Origin: Planctomycetota bacterium
Lineage (GTDB): Bacteria; Planctomycetota; PUPC01; DSUN01
DNA: 28,806 nucleotides
Assembly: GCA_016872875.1 (NCBI GenBank)
Contig: VGYW01000056.1
Location: 1-28,806, forward strand
Direction: 5' to 3'
Within the stretch, counting starts at the first letter, position 1. Every line of letters begins with the position of its first letter. The translations under genes and the position numbers were made by a program. Below are positions 16,790 through 23,925 of this stretch, in pieces. Below the pieces are notes generated by a model, which was given only the letters and a program-made list of their open reading frames with translations, did no database searches and was not told the DNA's origin.

Positions 16790-17090
16790 GAGCCCCGATA
16801 GGGGCGTACTATAGCAGCCCAGGGCGAAGCCCTGGGAAAGGGGCGGTAGGTAGGCCAGCCCTGAAAGGGCGTACTATGCGGTTCCGGGTGCCACGTCCTG
16901 CCCAGGGCGGGTAGTACGCCCCTACAGGGCTAAACCTGGCCGCCCGCCTGTCCCAGGGCTTCGCCCCTTCGGCTACGCTCAGGGCAGGCTCTGGGCCGCT
17001 ATAGGACGCTCCGTTCGGAGCTTCGGCGCCGAAGAACCTCACCAGAATTGGGGCCATACCCCCCGCCACCTCCTGCGGCGGGGACGACCG
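16790..17090. repeat. cluster of short dispersed palindromes in a gene-free gap
   Basis: The gap 16680-17094 has no credible gene. It holds three copies of a unit ending in GGGCGTACTA (near 16805, 16870 and, inverted, 16910). It also holds two copies of an AGCCCAGGGCGAAGCCCTGGG-like palindrome (16818-16837 and, degenerate, near 16950) and small hairpins such as GCTCCGTTCGGAGC near 17008. Confidence 0.6.
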
Positions 17091-17094
17091 GGCA

Positions 17095-18315
17095 TCAGTT
17101 TTTCATGCCGGTGGTTGAGATGCCCTGGATGAAGGTGCGCTGGGTGAAGAAGAAGAGGACAACGATGGGGAGTATCATGAGGGTGGAAGCAGCCATGAGG
17201 AAGTGCCACTCGGAGCCGCCGTGCTGACTCTGGTAGTTCTGGAGCCCGAGGGAGAGGGTGAAAGTCTCCTGCCGCGTGAGGAAGAGCAAAGGACCCATGA
17301 AGTCGTTCCACGCCCACATGAAGTGAAAGAGCGCGACGACGGCGAGGGCGGGCTTGGAGAGGGGGAGGATGATGCGCCAGAAGATGGCGAACTCGCTGCA
17401 CCCGTCAATGCGGGCGGCGTCGGAGAGGTCGTGCGGGATGGTGCGGAAGAACTGCCTGAGGAGAAAGATGTTGAATGCGCTGCCGAAGAAGGCGGGCACC
17501 CAGAGGGGCTTGAGGGTGCCCACCCAGCCGAGCGCCTTGAAGACGCCATACAGCGGCACCATCGTGACGGTGAAGGGCACCATCATGGTGGAGAGGGCGA
17601 CGAGGAAGAGGGCGTCGCGGCCACGCCAGGAGATTCGAGCGAAGCCGTAGGCGGCCAGCGCGCTGGAGAGCGTGGTGCCGATGACGCCGAACACGGCCAC
17701 GATGAGGGTGTTGCGCAGGTAGATGACGAACATGGGGAGCCTGTAGCTCAGGCCGAGGAAGGAGCCTTCGTAGTAGCCGGTGTAGCGTATGGCGCCGCGG
17801 TAGTTCCACCAGGCCGGCTCGATCCTCGTCTCGATCTGGTCGGGGCCAACGCAGTCCCAGCGGGGGGGCGGGCCGGGGTCCGTGGGCAGGCGTTCGAGCT
17901 TCTCGCGGACGAGGACCCAGGCCTCCGGCACGTGTTTCTCGAGGGTCGCGGGGACGCGGATGGTGGCGGCTTCCCTGGTCTCGGCGAGCTTGATCTCCGC
18001 CAGGCCGTTCCGGAAGCTCTTGGCTGGGAGGACCTTGCGTTCGTTGCGCGGCCCGTCCTCGCCGGGGCGCGGCGGGATGACTGCGACGACGATGACCGAA
18101 GGCTCGGCGAGGGGCGGCTCCTTGACGACCTTGACCCGCTCGCCGCCCAGCGTGGCGTAGTGGGCGCGCGGGAGCCAGTCGGGCGGCATCTGCATTATCT
18201 GCTCGACGGGCTTCAGCGAGGTGATGATGAGCCAGAGGAAGGGGAAGATGAAGATGCACGACCCCACGATGAGGATGGCGTGGACGGCGATGCGTTTGGG
18301 CGTCGAGAGCTTCAT
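17095..18315 (-). CDS. ABC transporter permease, MalG/CUT1 type, with an extra periplasmic domain
   Basis: A 406-residue inner-membrane permease. ATG 18315 overlaps the upstream permease stop as ATGA. TM1 spans about 12-33, then an insert of about 120 residues (50-170: VKVVKEPPLAEPSVIVVAVI, LAEIKLAETREAATIRVPA) precedes the next TM region; MalG-type permeases usually have only a short loop there. The cytoplasmic EAA loop (DAARIDGCSEFAIFWRIILP) that contacts the ATPase is intact near 300-325. The C-terminus (FFFTQRTFIQGISTTGMKN) is typical of sugar permeases. No solute-binding protein or ATPase gene is in the window, so the transported sugar is unknown. Confidence 0.92.
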   Translation of the reverse strand: MKLSTPKRIAVHAILIVGSCIFIFPFLWLIITSLKPVEQIMQMPPDWLPRAHYATLGGERVKVVKEPPLAEPSVIVVAVIPPRPGEDGPRNERKVLPAKSFRNGLAEIKLAETREAATIRVPATLEKHVPEAWVLVREKLERLPTDPGPPPRWDCVGPDQIETRIEPAWWNYRGAIRYTGYYEGSFLGLSYRLPMFVIYLRNTLIVAVFGVIGTTLSSALAAYGFARISWRGRDALFLVALSTMMVPFTVTMVPLYGVFKALGWVGTLKPLWVPAFFGSAFNIFLLRQFFRTIPHDLSDAARIDGCSEFAIFWRIILPLSKPALAVVALFHFMWAWNDFMGPLLFLTRQETFTLSLGLQNYQSQHGGSEWHFLMAASTLMILPIVVLFFFTQRTFIQGISTTGMKN

Positions 18316-19199
18316 CGTTCGTAGTGTACGTGACGCGCCGAGAGCTTGGTCGCCAGCAGCGTCAGCCCCAGGATGATGAGGAAGAGGACCCAGGCCATCG
18401 CGCAGGCGAAGCCCATGCGGAGGTCCTGGAAGGCCACGTTGTAGAGGTAGTAGGAGTAGAAGTGGGTTGCCCGGCCGGGGCCGCCCTCGGTCATGATGTA
18501 GGGCGCGGCGAAAATCTGAAACGTCCCGATGATGCCCATGATGAGGGTGAAGTAGAGGGTGGGGGAGAGCATCGGGAGGGTGATGTGAACGGTCTTCTGC
18601 CACCAGTTTGCGCCGTCAATGTCGGCTGACTCATAGAGGTGGTTCGGGATGTCCTGGAGCCCCGCGAGGTAGATGACCACGGAGTATCCGACGCCCCAGA
18701 GTCCCATGAGGATGAGAGCCGGCATGGCCCATTGCTCGCTCTGAAGCCACGGCGGCAGGCTCTTGGCCGGAATGCCGACGCAGGTGAGCGAGTAGTTGAG
18801 CACGCCGTAGCGCGCGTTGAGAATCCACAGCCACAGGATGGCCATCGCCACGACGGGCACGATGGAGGGGAGGAAGAAGATCGTGCGGTAGAAGGCCATG
18901 CCGCGCACCTTGGTGTTGAGGAGGAGCGCGAGGCCGATGGCGAGGAGCATCCCGAGCGGGAGGGCGATCACCGCGTAGTAGGCCGTGTTCCCGAGCGAGA
19001 CCCAGAAGACCTTGTCGCAGGCCATGTCCACGTAGTTCTCTACGCCCACCCACAGCGGGGGGAGAGTCATCGGGTAGTCGCAGAAGCTGAAGAACAGCGA
19101 GGCTGCGATGGGATAGAGCATGAAGACGCAGAAGCCGAGGATCCAGGGGGAGATGAAGAGGAGGCCGTTGCGGAGGTTGCGGCGTTCGTTGGGCGTCAT
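18312..19199 (-). CDS. ABC transporter permease, MalF/UgpA type
   Basis: A 295-residue inner-membrane permease with about six TM segments, opening NGLLFISPWILGFCVFMLYP, which is typical of CUT1 sugar permeases. The EAA loop reads YESADIDGANWWQKTVHITLP. ATG 19199 was chosen because a -10 box ends just upstream, which would place the transcription start at or next to this ATG; upstream ATG 19211 lies inside the -10 box, and longer frames run through repeat DNA. It is translationally coupled to the second permease gene. The pair forms the membrane channel of a sugar importer whose other parts are elsewhere. Confidence 0.9.
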   Translation of the reverse strand: MTPNERRNLRNGLLFISPWILGFCVFMLYPIAASLFFSFCDYPMTLPPLWVGVENYVDMACDKVFWVSLGNTAYYAVIALPLGMLLAIGLALLLNTKVRGMAFYRTIFFLPSIVPVVAMAILWLWILNARYGVLNYSLTCVGIPAKSLPPWLQSEQWAMPALILMGLWGVGYSVVIYLAGLQDIPNHLYESADIDGANWWQKTVHITLPMLSPTLYFTLIMGIIGTFQIFAAPYIMTEGGPGRATHFYSYYLYNVAFQDLRMGFACAMAWVLFLIILGLTLLATKLSARHVHYER

Positions 19200-19206
19200 G
19201 GCGCGT

Positions 19207-19235
19207 ATCATACGCGGCGCGCGGGTGGGACGCAA
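19207..19235 (-). promoter_or_regulatory. promoter of the permease pair, possibly giving a leaderless mRNA
   Basis: On the minus strand TTGCGT (19230-19235) and TATGAT (19207-19212) are separated by 17 nt. With the usual 6-7 nt to the start site, transcription would begin at about 19200, adjacent to the ATG at 19199. No Shine-Dalgarno is visible. Confidence 0.55.
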
Positions 19236-19256
19236 GCGCGATTTGTGGGGTTCCCG

Positions 19257-19360
19257 ATCGTCGTCGTTGTCGTTGTCGTCCTCGTCGTCGGATGATTGGC
19301 GGCGAGGGGGGAGGAGATTCGGCGACGACGACGAGGACGACGACGAGGACGAGGACGAGC
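19257..19360. repeat. GTC/GAC hairpin repeat (copy 2)
   Basis: An arm of CGTCGTTGTC units (19257-19290) faces an arm of GACGACGAGGAC units (19321-19360). It fills the divergent gap between the permease promoter and the Rrf2 promoter and may insulate them. Confidence 0.75.
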
Positions 19361-19378
19361 GGCGGCGGAAAAAAAGAC

Positions 19379-19407
19379 TTGACAAAGCGGCGGGGGTTTG
19401 GTAGAAT
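19379..19407 (+). promoter_or_regulatory. sigma70-type promoter of the Rrf2 gene
   Basis: TTGACA (19379-19384), a 17-nt spacer and TAGAAT (19402-19407) give a near-consensus promoter. The -10 box overlaps the operator-like site at 19405. Confidence 0.75.
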
Positions 19408-19429
19408 CCCGATTGATTTAGTCGAGATG
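19405..19429. promoter_or_regulatory. putative Rrf2 operator 1 (autoregulatory)
   Basis: Half-sites ATCCCGA and GTCGAGAT are arranged as in the palindrome at 19951-19975, matching it at 15 of 25 positions, with both half-sites kept. The site overlaps the -10 box and transcription start of the Rrf2 gene. Confidence 0.55.
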
Positions 19430-19438
19430 GAGGACCGG

Positions 19439-19888
19439 ATGTTCATCTCACAGAAGTGCCAGTACGCGGTTCGTGCTACCTTCGAGCTGGCAAAGCGTTA
19501 CGGCGGGGGGCCGGTGCGGATCGCGGACGTTGCGGAGGCCCAGGCGATCCCGGTGCGGTTCCTCGAGGTTATCCTGAACCAGCTCAAGCAGGGGGGATTC
19601 GTCCTCTCGCAGCGCGGGAGCCGGGGCGGCTACGTGTTGGCCCGGGCGCCCGAGGAGCTCAGCGTGGGCGACATCATCCGGTTCGTGGAAGGCCCGGTCG
19701 CCCCTGTGGTCTGCGCGATGGGGGGGAACAAGGCCGATTGCCCGCTCTACGGCGGCTGCGTGTTCCTGCCGATGTGGGAGCGGGTTCGGGAGGCGGTTTC
19801 TGGGGTCTACGACGAAACGACGTTCCGGAGCCTTGTGGAGCTGGACGCTCGGAAGGCTGCGGAGTACGTGGCGAGCTACGCCATCTGA
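19439..19888 (+). CDS. Rrf2-family Fe-S transcriptional regulator
   Basis: A 149-residue protein with an N-terminal winged helix (SQKCQYAVRATFELAKRYG; IADVAEAQAIPVRFLEVILN; SQRGSRGGYVLAR), the classic Rrf2 pattern. Three cysteines in C-X8-C-X5-C (CAMGGNKADCPLYGGC, about residues 93-108) match the Fe-S cluster loop of IscR/NsrR-like members, so it may sense cluster or sulfide status. ATG 19439 was chosen because GGAGG lies 5 nt upstream; ATG 19427 is an alternative. Being first in the sulfur island and flanked by two matching palindromes, it is the likely regulator of the island. Confidence 0.92.
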   Translation: MFISQKCQYAVRATFELAKRYGGGPVRIADVAEAQAIPVRFLEVILNQLKQGGFVLSQRGSRGGYVLARAPEELSVGDIIRFVEGPVAPVVCAMGGNKADCPLYGGCVFLPMWERVREAVSGVYDETTFRSLVELDARKAAEYVASYAI

Positions 19889-19950
19889 GGCCGCGGCGCC
19901 GGGCCGGGGCGGATAGGGAGGGGCGGGGCGAGGCCGTGTTTCAGGGGCGG

Positions 19951-19975
19951 TATCCCGACTAGGACGGTCGGGATA
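19951..19975. promoter_or_regulatory. putative Rrf2 operator 2, before DUF2061 and the sulfur genes
   Basis: Perfect inverted repeat TATCCCGAC / GTCGGGATA (10-bp arms counting the outer G/C pair at 19950 and 19976) with a 7-nt centre. It lies 18 nt upstream of the DUF2061 start. The shape (CGAC, about 7 nt, GTCG) fits Rrf2-family operators. Confidence 0.6.
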
Positions 19976-19993
19976 CTCAGGGAAGCTAGGCCA

Positions 19994-20314
19994 ATGAGAG
20001 AGACACGCATCCGCAGCCTCACGAAGTCGATCAGTTGGCGCCTCATCGGCATCGTCATGCAGATCGTCATAACCTATGCCTTCACAAGGAGTTGGGGCGA
20101 CACCTTGGGCATCACGAGCATCTTCCAGACCCTGCGCTTCCTCCTCTACTACTTCCACGAGCGGATGTGGGAGCAGATACGGTGGGGGCGCGAGCTTCAC
20201 CCGCTGGCCCACCTGCGGCTGCGCCCCGACCTGACGCGGGAGGACATCGAGGCGATCCGTCAGCTCCTCGCCGAGGAGGAGTACCTGCACGAGGCGCCTG
20301 AGTACCAGATCTGA
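19994..20314 (+). CDS. DUF2061 small membrane protein
   Basis: A 106-residue protein. The first half (SLTKSISWRLIGIVMQIVIT, ITSIFQTLRFLLYYFHERMW) matches DUF2061, a two-TM family whose genes often accompany sulfate-assimilation genes; its role is unknown. The cytoplasmic tail (about 65-106, acidic) ends EAPEYQI. The start at ATG 19994 has only a weak ribosome-binding site (GGGAAG). It precedes cysH by 18 nt and lies directly after a perfect palindromic operator. Confidence 0.85.
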   Translation: MRETRIRSLTKSISWRLIGIVMQIVITYAFTRSWGDTLGITSIFQTLRFLLYYFHERMWEQIRWGRELHPLAHLRLRPDLTREDIEAIRQLLAEEEYLHEAPEYQI

Positions 20315-20332
20315 GGAAAGGAGAGGACCCGG

Positions 20333-21049
20333 ATGGCAGTTGCGGCGGTTCAGGAGGACGTCAAGGCCCTTGTGGAGAGCTTGAACTTCGCGCAGAAGGT
20401 CGAGCGCTCGCTCGCCCTCATCAGCGAGGCGTATGAGGAGTTCGGCGACGGGTTGGTCGTCGCCAACAGCCTGGGCAAGGACTCCTGTGTGGTGTGGCAC
20501 CTTGCGAAGCGGGTCAGCCCGGACATTCGCGGCTTCATCATCACCACCCGTTTCAAGCCGCCAGAGACCAAGCAGTTCATGCGCGAGGAGGTCGCACGCC
20601 ACCCCGAGCTCCAGGTGTTCAGCAGCGACGAGCCGGTCCCCGACCGCCTGTACGAGACGGACCCCGACCGCTGCTGCGAGATACTGAAGGTGGAGCCGAC
20701 CCGCCGCGCGGTGGAGGAGATGGTGGTGAAGTGCTGGGTGACTGGCCTGCGCTGCACCGAGGGGCGCACGCGCACCGACTTCCAGGAGATCGAGGAGCGC
20801 GACCCCGGCCTCATCAAGCTCAACCCCATCCTCATCTGGCACGAGCGCGAGGTCTGGCAGTACCTGGCGCTCAATGGCGTGCCGGTGAACCCCCTCTACG
20901 CGAAGGGCTACAGGTCGCTGGGCTGCGCGCCCTGCACGCGGATAACGGCCAGCCCTGACGAGCGTGCCGGCCGCTGGCTGGGCACGAGCAAGTGCGGAGG
21001 CGAGTGCGGCATCCACACGAGGCCGCTGAGGCCCGACTACGAAATCTGA
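20333..21049 (+). CDS. cysH: APS-reductase-type CysH (adenylyl-sulfate reductase, thioredoxin)
   Basis: A 238-residue cytoplasmic enzyme that reduces adenylyl sulfate (or PAPS) to sulfite. The PP-loop SLGKDS is at 46-51. Paired C114-C115 (DRCCEILKVEP) and C198/C201 (GCAPC) form the CC...CxxC set that binds a [4Fe-4S] cluster and marks the APS-using type. The catalytic Cys is C225 in KCGGECGIH. A strong ribosome-binding site (AAAGGAGAGG) precedes ATG 20333. Sulfite from this enzyme would feed the siroheme reductase at the right end of the island. No sulfate adenylyltransferase is visible, so APS supply must come from genes elsewhere. Confidence 0.93.
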   Translation: MAVAAVQEDVKALVESLNFAQKVERSLALISEAYEEFGDGLVVANSLGKDSCVVWHLAKRVSPDIRGFIITTRFKPPETKQFMREEVARHPELQVFSSDEPVPDRLYETDPDRCCEILKVEPTRRAVEEMVVKCWVTGLRCTEGRTRTDFQEIEERDPGLIKLNPILIWHEREVWQYLALNGVPVNPLYAKGYRSLGCAPCTRITASPDERAGRWLGTSKCGGECGIHTRPLRPDYEI

Positions 21050-21060
21050 CGACCTGTCGT

Positions 21061-21142
21061 AATCGTCCCTCGTCCTCGTCCGTCGTCCTCGGTTTTCCTG
21101 CCTCGGTGGGAAAGGAGCCGAGGACGAGGGACGAGGACGATT
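21061..21142. repeat. GTC/GAC hairpin repeat (copy 3)
   Basis: The arm AATCGTCCCTCGTCCTCG and onward (21061-21092) pairs with its near-complement at 21117-21142. It separates cysH from the ModA-like gene; the next gene's AAGGAG follows just outside the right arm. Confidence 0.8.
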
Positions 21143-21161
21143 GGAAAGGAGCAAGTGCGAG

Positions 21162-21956
21162 ATGTCGGAAGGGCCGGGGCAAGAGGTGGTGCGCGTGTTC
21201 TCGGCGCGGGCGTGCGCCGCGCCGCTCGAGGAAGCCGCCGCGCTCTTCGAGCGCCAGACCGGGGTCGCCGTGGCCATCAGCGTGTGCAGCCGCCACTGCG
21301 CCCAGGCCGTGGCCGAGGAGGCCGTGGGCAGCGACGGCAGCCACGACTTCCTCGAAGAGATCGCCGAGGCCGGCGTCCACGACCTCGCGATCGGTGGGGC
21401 CGAGTACCTGCTCGACGACGGCGAAGTGCGCGGCATCGTGGCGCGGGGCGAGCGCCGCACCATCGCCTGCCGCCGCTCCGCGATCATCGTGCCGGTGGGC
21501 AACCCCGCCCGCGTGACGGGCCTCGCCGACCTCGCCCGGCCGGGCCTGCGCGTCGGCGTGTCGGTGCTTGACTGCTTGAAGGGGCTTTGGGAGGATATTG
21601 CGGCGCGGGAGGGGCTGCTCGACGCCGTGCGGCGGAACATCAGCTTCCACGCGAACGGCTGCATCGCCATCGTGGAGGCGGTGGCGCAGGGGAAGGTGGA
21701 CGCGGCGTTCGGCTGGTCCGCCTTCGGCCATCTCGCGCCCGGCCGCATCGAGATCGTGGAGCTGGCCCCCGGGCAACAGGTGCTCCGGGGCACTGGGGTC
21801 GGCCTCCTGAGCTTCGCGCGCAACAAGGAGGCGGCAAAGAGATTCATGGACTTCCTGACGAGCCCGCCGGCGCGCGGCTGCTACGAGCGCTACGGCTGGG
21901 TGGTGCCGGGGGCCACAGGCGGGACGCCTGTGCCACCGGCTGAGAGGAGGAACTGA
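21162..21956 (+). CDS. ModA-like periplasmic-binding fold protein lacking a signal peptide
   Basis: A 264-residue type-2 binding-protein fold. [26 protein letters not shown] at the very N-terminus (shown here only as the first strand and helix, residues 9-34) corresponds to the start of mature ModA-like proteins. [13 protein letters not shown] (178-190) and [25 protein letters not shown] (221-246) match later family motifs. There is no signal peptide or lipobox, and upstream DNA is a repeat hairpin, so the protein should stay in the cytoplasm. Where ModA has its Ser/Gly anion-binding loop it has C42-S-R-H-C46. Other Cys are at 18, 103, 138, 167 and 240. ATG 21162 follows AAGGAG; its stop overlaps the next gene as TGATG. 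The tail TGGTPVPP comes from a repeat. A cytosolic sulfur-anion, sulfide or metal-binding role is inferred from context only. Confidence 0.8.
   Translation: MSEGPGQEVVRVFSARACAAPLEEAAALFERQTGVAVAISVCSRHCAQAVAEEAVGSDGSHDFLEEIAEAGVHDLAIGGAEYLLDDGEVRGIVARGERRTIACRRSAIIVPVGNPARVTGLADLARPGLRVGVSVLDCLKGLWEDIAAREGLLDAVRRNISFHANGCIAIVEAVAQGKVDAAFGWSAFGHLAPGRIEIVELAPGQQVLRGTGVGLLSFARNKEAAKRFMDFLTSPPARGCYERYGWVVPGATGGTPVPPAERRN
21912..21937. repeat. CACAGGC/GCCTGTG hairpin at the end of the ModA-like gene
   Basis: CCACAGGCG-GGA-CGCCTGTG is a short perfect hairpin that encodes the tail TGGTPVP of the preceding protein. Two related hairpins are at 22975-23041. Confidence 0.8.
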
Positions 21957-22948
21957 TGAGGATAGCGAAGGACATCACGGCCCTCGTGGGCAACACGCCG
22001 CTGGTGTGGCTGGACCGCGTGGCTGGCGGGCTGCCAGGGCGCGTGGCGGGCAAGCTCGAGTTCTTCAACCCCGCCTCGAGCGTGAAGGACCGCATCGGGC
22101 TCTCGATGATCGATGCGGCCGAGCGCGCGGGGAAGATCGGCCCAGGCACGGTCATCCTGGAGCCGACCTCTGGTAACACGGGGATAGCGCTGGCCTTCGT
22201 GTGCGCGGCGCGCGGCTACAAGCTGGTGCTCACGATGCCGGAGAGCATGACCGAGGAGCGGCGGCGGATACTGCGGGCGTTCGGGGCCGACCTCGTGCTC
22301 ACCCCTGCGACCGAGGGCATGCCCGGCGCGGTGCGGAAGGCCGAGCAGATGGCCGCCGAGGACCCGCGCTACCTCATCCCGCAGCAGTTCGAGAACCCCG
22401 CCAACCCAGAGGTCCACCGCCGCACGACGGCGGAGGAGATATGGCGCGACACTGACGGGCAGGTGGACATCCTTGTGGCGGGCATCGGCACGGGCGGCAC
22501 GCTCACCGGCGTGGCCGAGGTCATCAAGCCGCGAAGGCCATCCTTCAAGGCCATCGCCGTCGAGCCAAGCGAGTCGCCTGTCCTCGTCGGCGGCAAGCCC
22601 GGCCCGCACGGCATCCAGGGCATCGGAGCCGGGTTCGTGCCCAAGGTGCTCAACCGCGCGATGGTGGACGAGATCATCCACGTGGAGACCCGCGAGGCGA
22701 AGCGGGCGACGTGTGAGCTGGCGCTGCGGGAGGGGATTTTCGCAGGCGTCTCGTCGGGCGCCGCAGTCGTCGCCGCTCTACAGGTCGCCGCGCGCGAGGA
22801 GAACCGCGGCAAGCTCATCGTGGCCATCCTGCCCGACACGGGCGAACGCTACCTGACGACCGACACGTTCACGACGAACGCGAGGCCCCATGCGCACGCC
22901 GCGAACGAGCGGGCGAATGCGACGAACCAGCGGGCCGTGGCCCGCTGA
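21956..22948 (+). CDS. cysK: cysteine synthase (O-acetylserine sulfhydrylase, CysK type)
   Basis: A 330-residue PLP enzyme that joins sulfide to O-acetylserine to form cysteine. The Schiff-base Lys is K44 ([11 protein letters not shown]). The substrate loop TSGNTG is at 71-76 and the PLP phosphate loop GTGGT at 178-182; SSGAA at about 266-270 is the usual pyridine-ring Ser region. It overlaps the previous stop by one base (TGATG), so it is translationally coupled. The last 25 or so residues ([19 protein letters not shown]) look non-native, and a 9-bp perfect hairpin overlaps the stop codon. Confidence 0.95.
   Translation: MRIAKDITALVGNTPLVWLDRVAGGLPGRVAGKLEFFNPASSVKDRIGLSMIDAAERAGKIGPGTVILEPTSGNTGIALAFVCAARGYKLVLTMPESMTEERRRILRAFGADLVLTPATEGMPGAVRKAEQMAAEDPRYLIPQQFENPANPEVHRRTTAEEIWRDTDGQVDILVAGIGTGGTLTGVAEVIKPRRPSFKAIAVEPSESPVLVGGKPGPHGIQGIGAGFVPKVLNRAMVDEIIHVETREAKRATCELALREGIFAGVSSGAAVVAALQVAAREENRGKLIVAILPDTGERYLTTDTFTTNARPHAHAANERANATNQRAVAR
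22928..22947. repeat. perfect 9-bp hairpin over the cysK stop codon
   Basis: CAGCGGGCC-GT-GGCCCGCTG ends at the TGA of cysK. It could be an attenuating or stabilising hairpin; no T-run follows, so termination is doubtful. Confidence 0.5.
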
Positions 22949-22974
22949 AGATGCGCGTTTCTGTCGTGCAAAAC

Positions 22975-23041
22975 GGTGCCACAGGCAAGATGCCTGTGCC
23001 ACCTTCAGAAAATCAATGGTGGCACAGGCTTCTAGCCTGTG
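22975..23041. repeat. two CACAGGC/GCCTGTG hairpins between cysK and the ThiF-like gene
   Basis: Two hairpins share the core CACAGGC...GCCTGTG (22975-23003 with an AGA-type loop, 23018-23041 with a TCT loop), in opposite orientation. They fill most of the 114-nt gap between two operon genes. Confidence 0.8.
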
Positions 23042-23062
23042 ATTGATCCCAAGGAGATGGGC

Positions 23063-23878
23063 GTGCCGCTGAGCGAGGAGCAGATCGAGCGCTACTCGCG
23101 CCACATCCTGCTGCCCGACGTTGGCGGCCGGGGGCAGGCGCGGCTCCTGGGGTCGAGCGCGCTCGTCGTGGGCGCCGGCGGCCTCGGCTCGCCCGCGCTC
23201 CTCTACCTCGCCGCCGCAGGCGTCGGGCGCGTGGGGATAGTGGACAGCGACGCGGTGGAGCCGTCGAACCTCAACCGCCAGATAGCCCACGGGGCGGGCG
23301 ACGTCGGGCGCCCGAAGGCCGTCTCCGCCGCCGAGGCGGTCAAGGCTCGCAACCCCGACTGCAAGGTGAGCGTCTTCCAGGAGCGCCTGGTCGCCGCAAA
23401 CGTCCGCGAGCGGGTGCGGGGCTGGGACGTGGTGCTCGACGGGAGCGACAACTTCCCCACGCGGTTCCTCGTGGCGGACGCCTGCTGGTTCGAGCGGGTG
23501 CCGCTGGTATCGGCGGCGGTGGTGCAGTTCGAGGGGCAGCTCCTCACCGTGCTGCCTGGCCGCGGGAACCCCTGCTACCGGTGCCTTCTTGCGGAGCCGC
23601 CGCCGCCCGGCCTCGTGCCGAGCTGCCAGGAGGCCGGCATCCTTGGGCCGGTCGCAGGCGTCCTCGGCGCGCTCCAGGCCACGGAGGCCATCAAGGTCAT
23701 CCTCGGCCTCGGCGAACTGCTCTCGCACCGCATGCTGCTGTTCGACGCCCTCGATTGGAGCGTGCGGCTAGCGAGCCGTGCGCCCAACCCCGCCTGCGCG
23801 TTGTGCGGGAAGGAGCCGATCATCAAGGACGTGGCGGACATCGCCCTGTCGCCCTGCTGCGCGGATGGCGAGGAGTGA
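23063..23878 (+). CDS. MoeB/ThiF-type sulfur-carrier adenylyltransferase
   Basis: A 271-residue E1-like enzyme that adenylates the C-terminal Gly of a ThiS/MoaD-like sulfur carrier. LSEEQIERYSRHILLPDVGG at the start is the family opening. The nucleotide motif GAGGLG is at 37-42, and D61 with N71, R72 and Q73 (DSDAVEPSNLNRQ) binds ATP and Mg. DGSDN is at 126-130, zinc Cys pairs are C171/C174 and C245/C248, and C188 sits at the catalytic thioester position. No rhodanese domain is present. GTG 23063 was chosen: AAGGAG ends 6 nt upstream and the N-terminus then matches the family; ATG 23057 touches the ribosome-binding site, and GTG 23039 lies in a repeat. No carrier protein gene is in the window, so its partner is elsewhere or past the right edge. 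Confidence 0.93.
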   Translation: MPLSEEQIERYSRHILLPDVGGRGQARLLGSSALVVGAGGLGSPALLYLAAAGVGRVGIVDSDAVEPSNLNRQIAHGAGDVGRPKAVSAAEAVKARNPDCKVSVFQERLVAANVRERVRGWDVVLDGSDNFPTRFLVADACWFERVPLVSAAVVQFEGQLLTVLPGRGNPCYRCLLAEPPPPGLVPSCQEAGILGPVAGVLGALQATEAIKVILGLGELLSHRMLLFDALDWSVRLASRAPNPACALCGKEPIIKDVADIALSPCCADGEE

Positions 23879-23925
23879 CTTCCGCCGGAGCCCAGCGCCG
23901 TGGGCGCTGATGAGTGAGTGCCGCA

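Noticed and set aside
19448..21847. 799-codon minus-strand open frame across the Rrf2, DUF2061, CysH and ModA-like genes
   Set aside because: Four well-supported genes lie on the opposite strand; the product is low-complexity Arg/Pro/Ala sequence without motifs.
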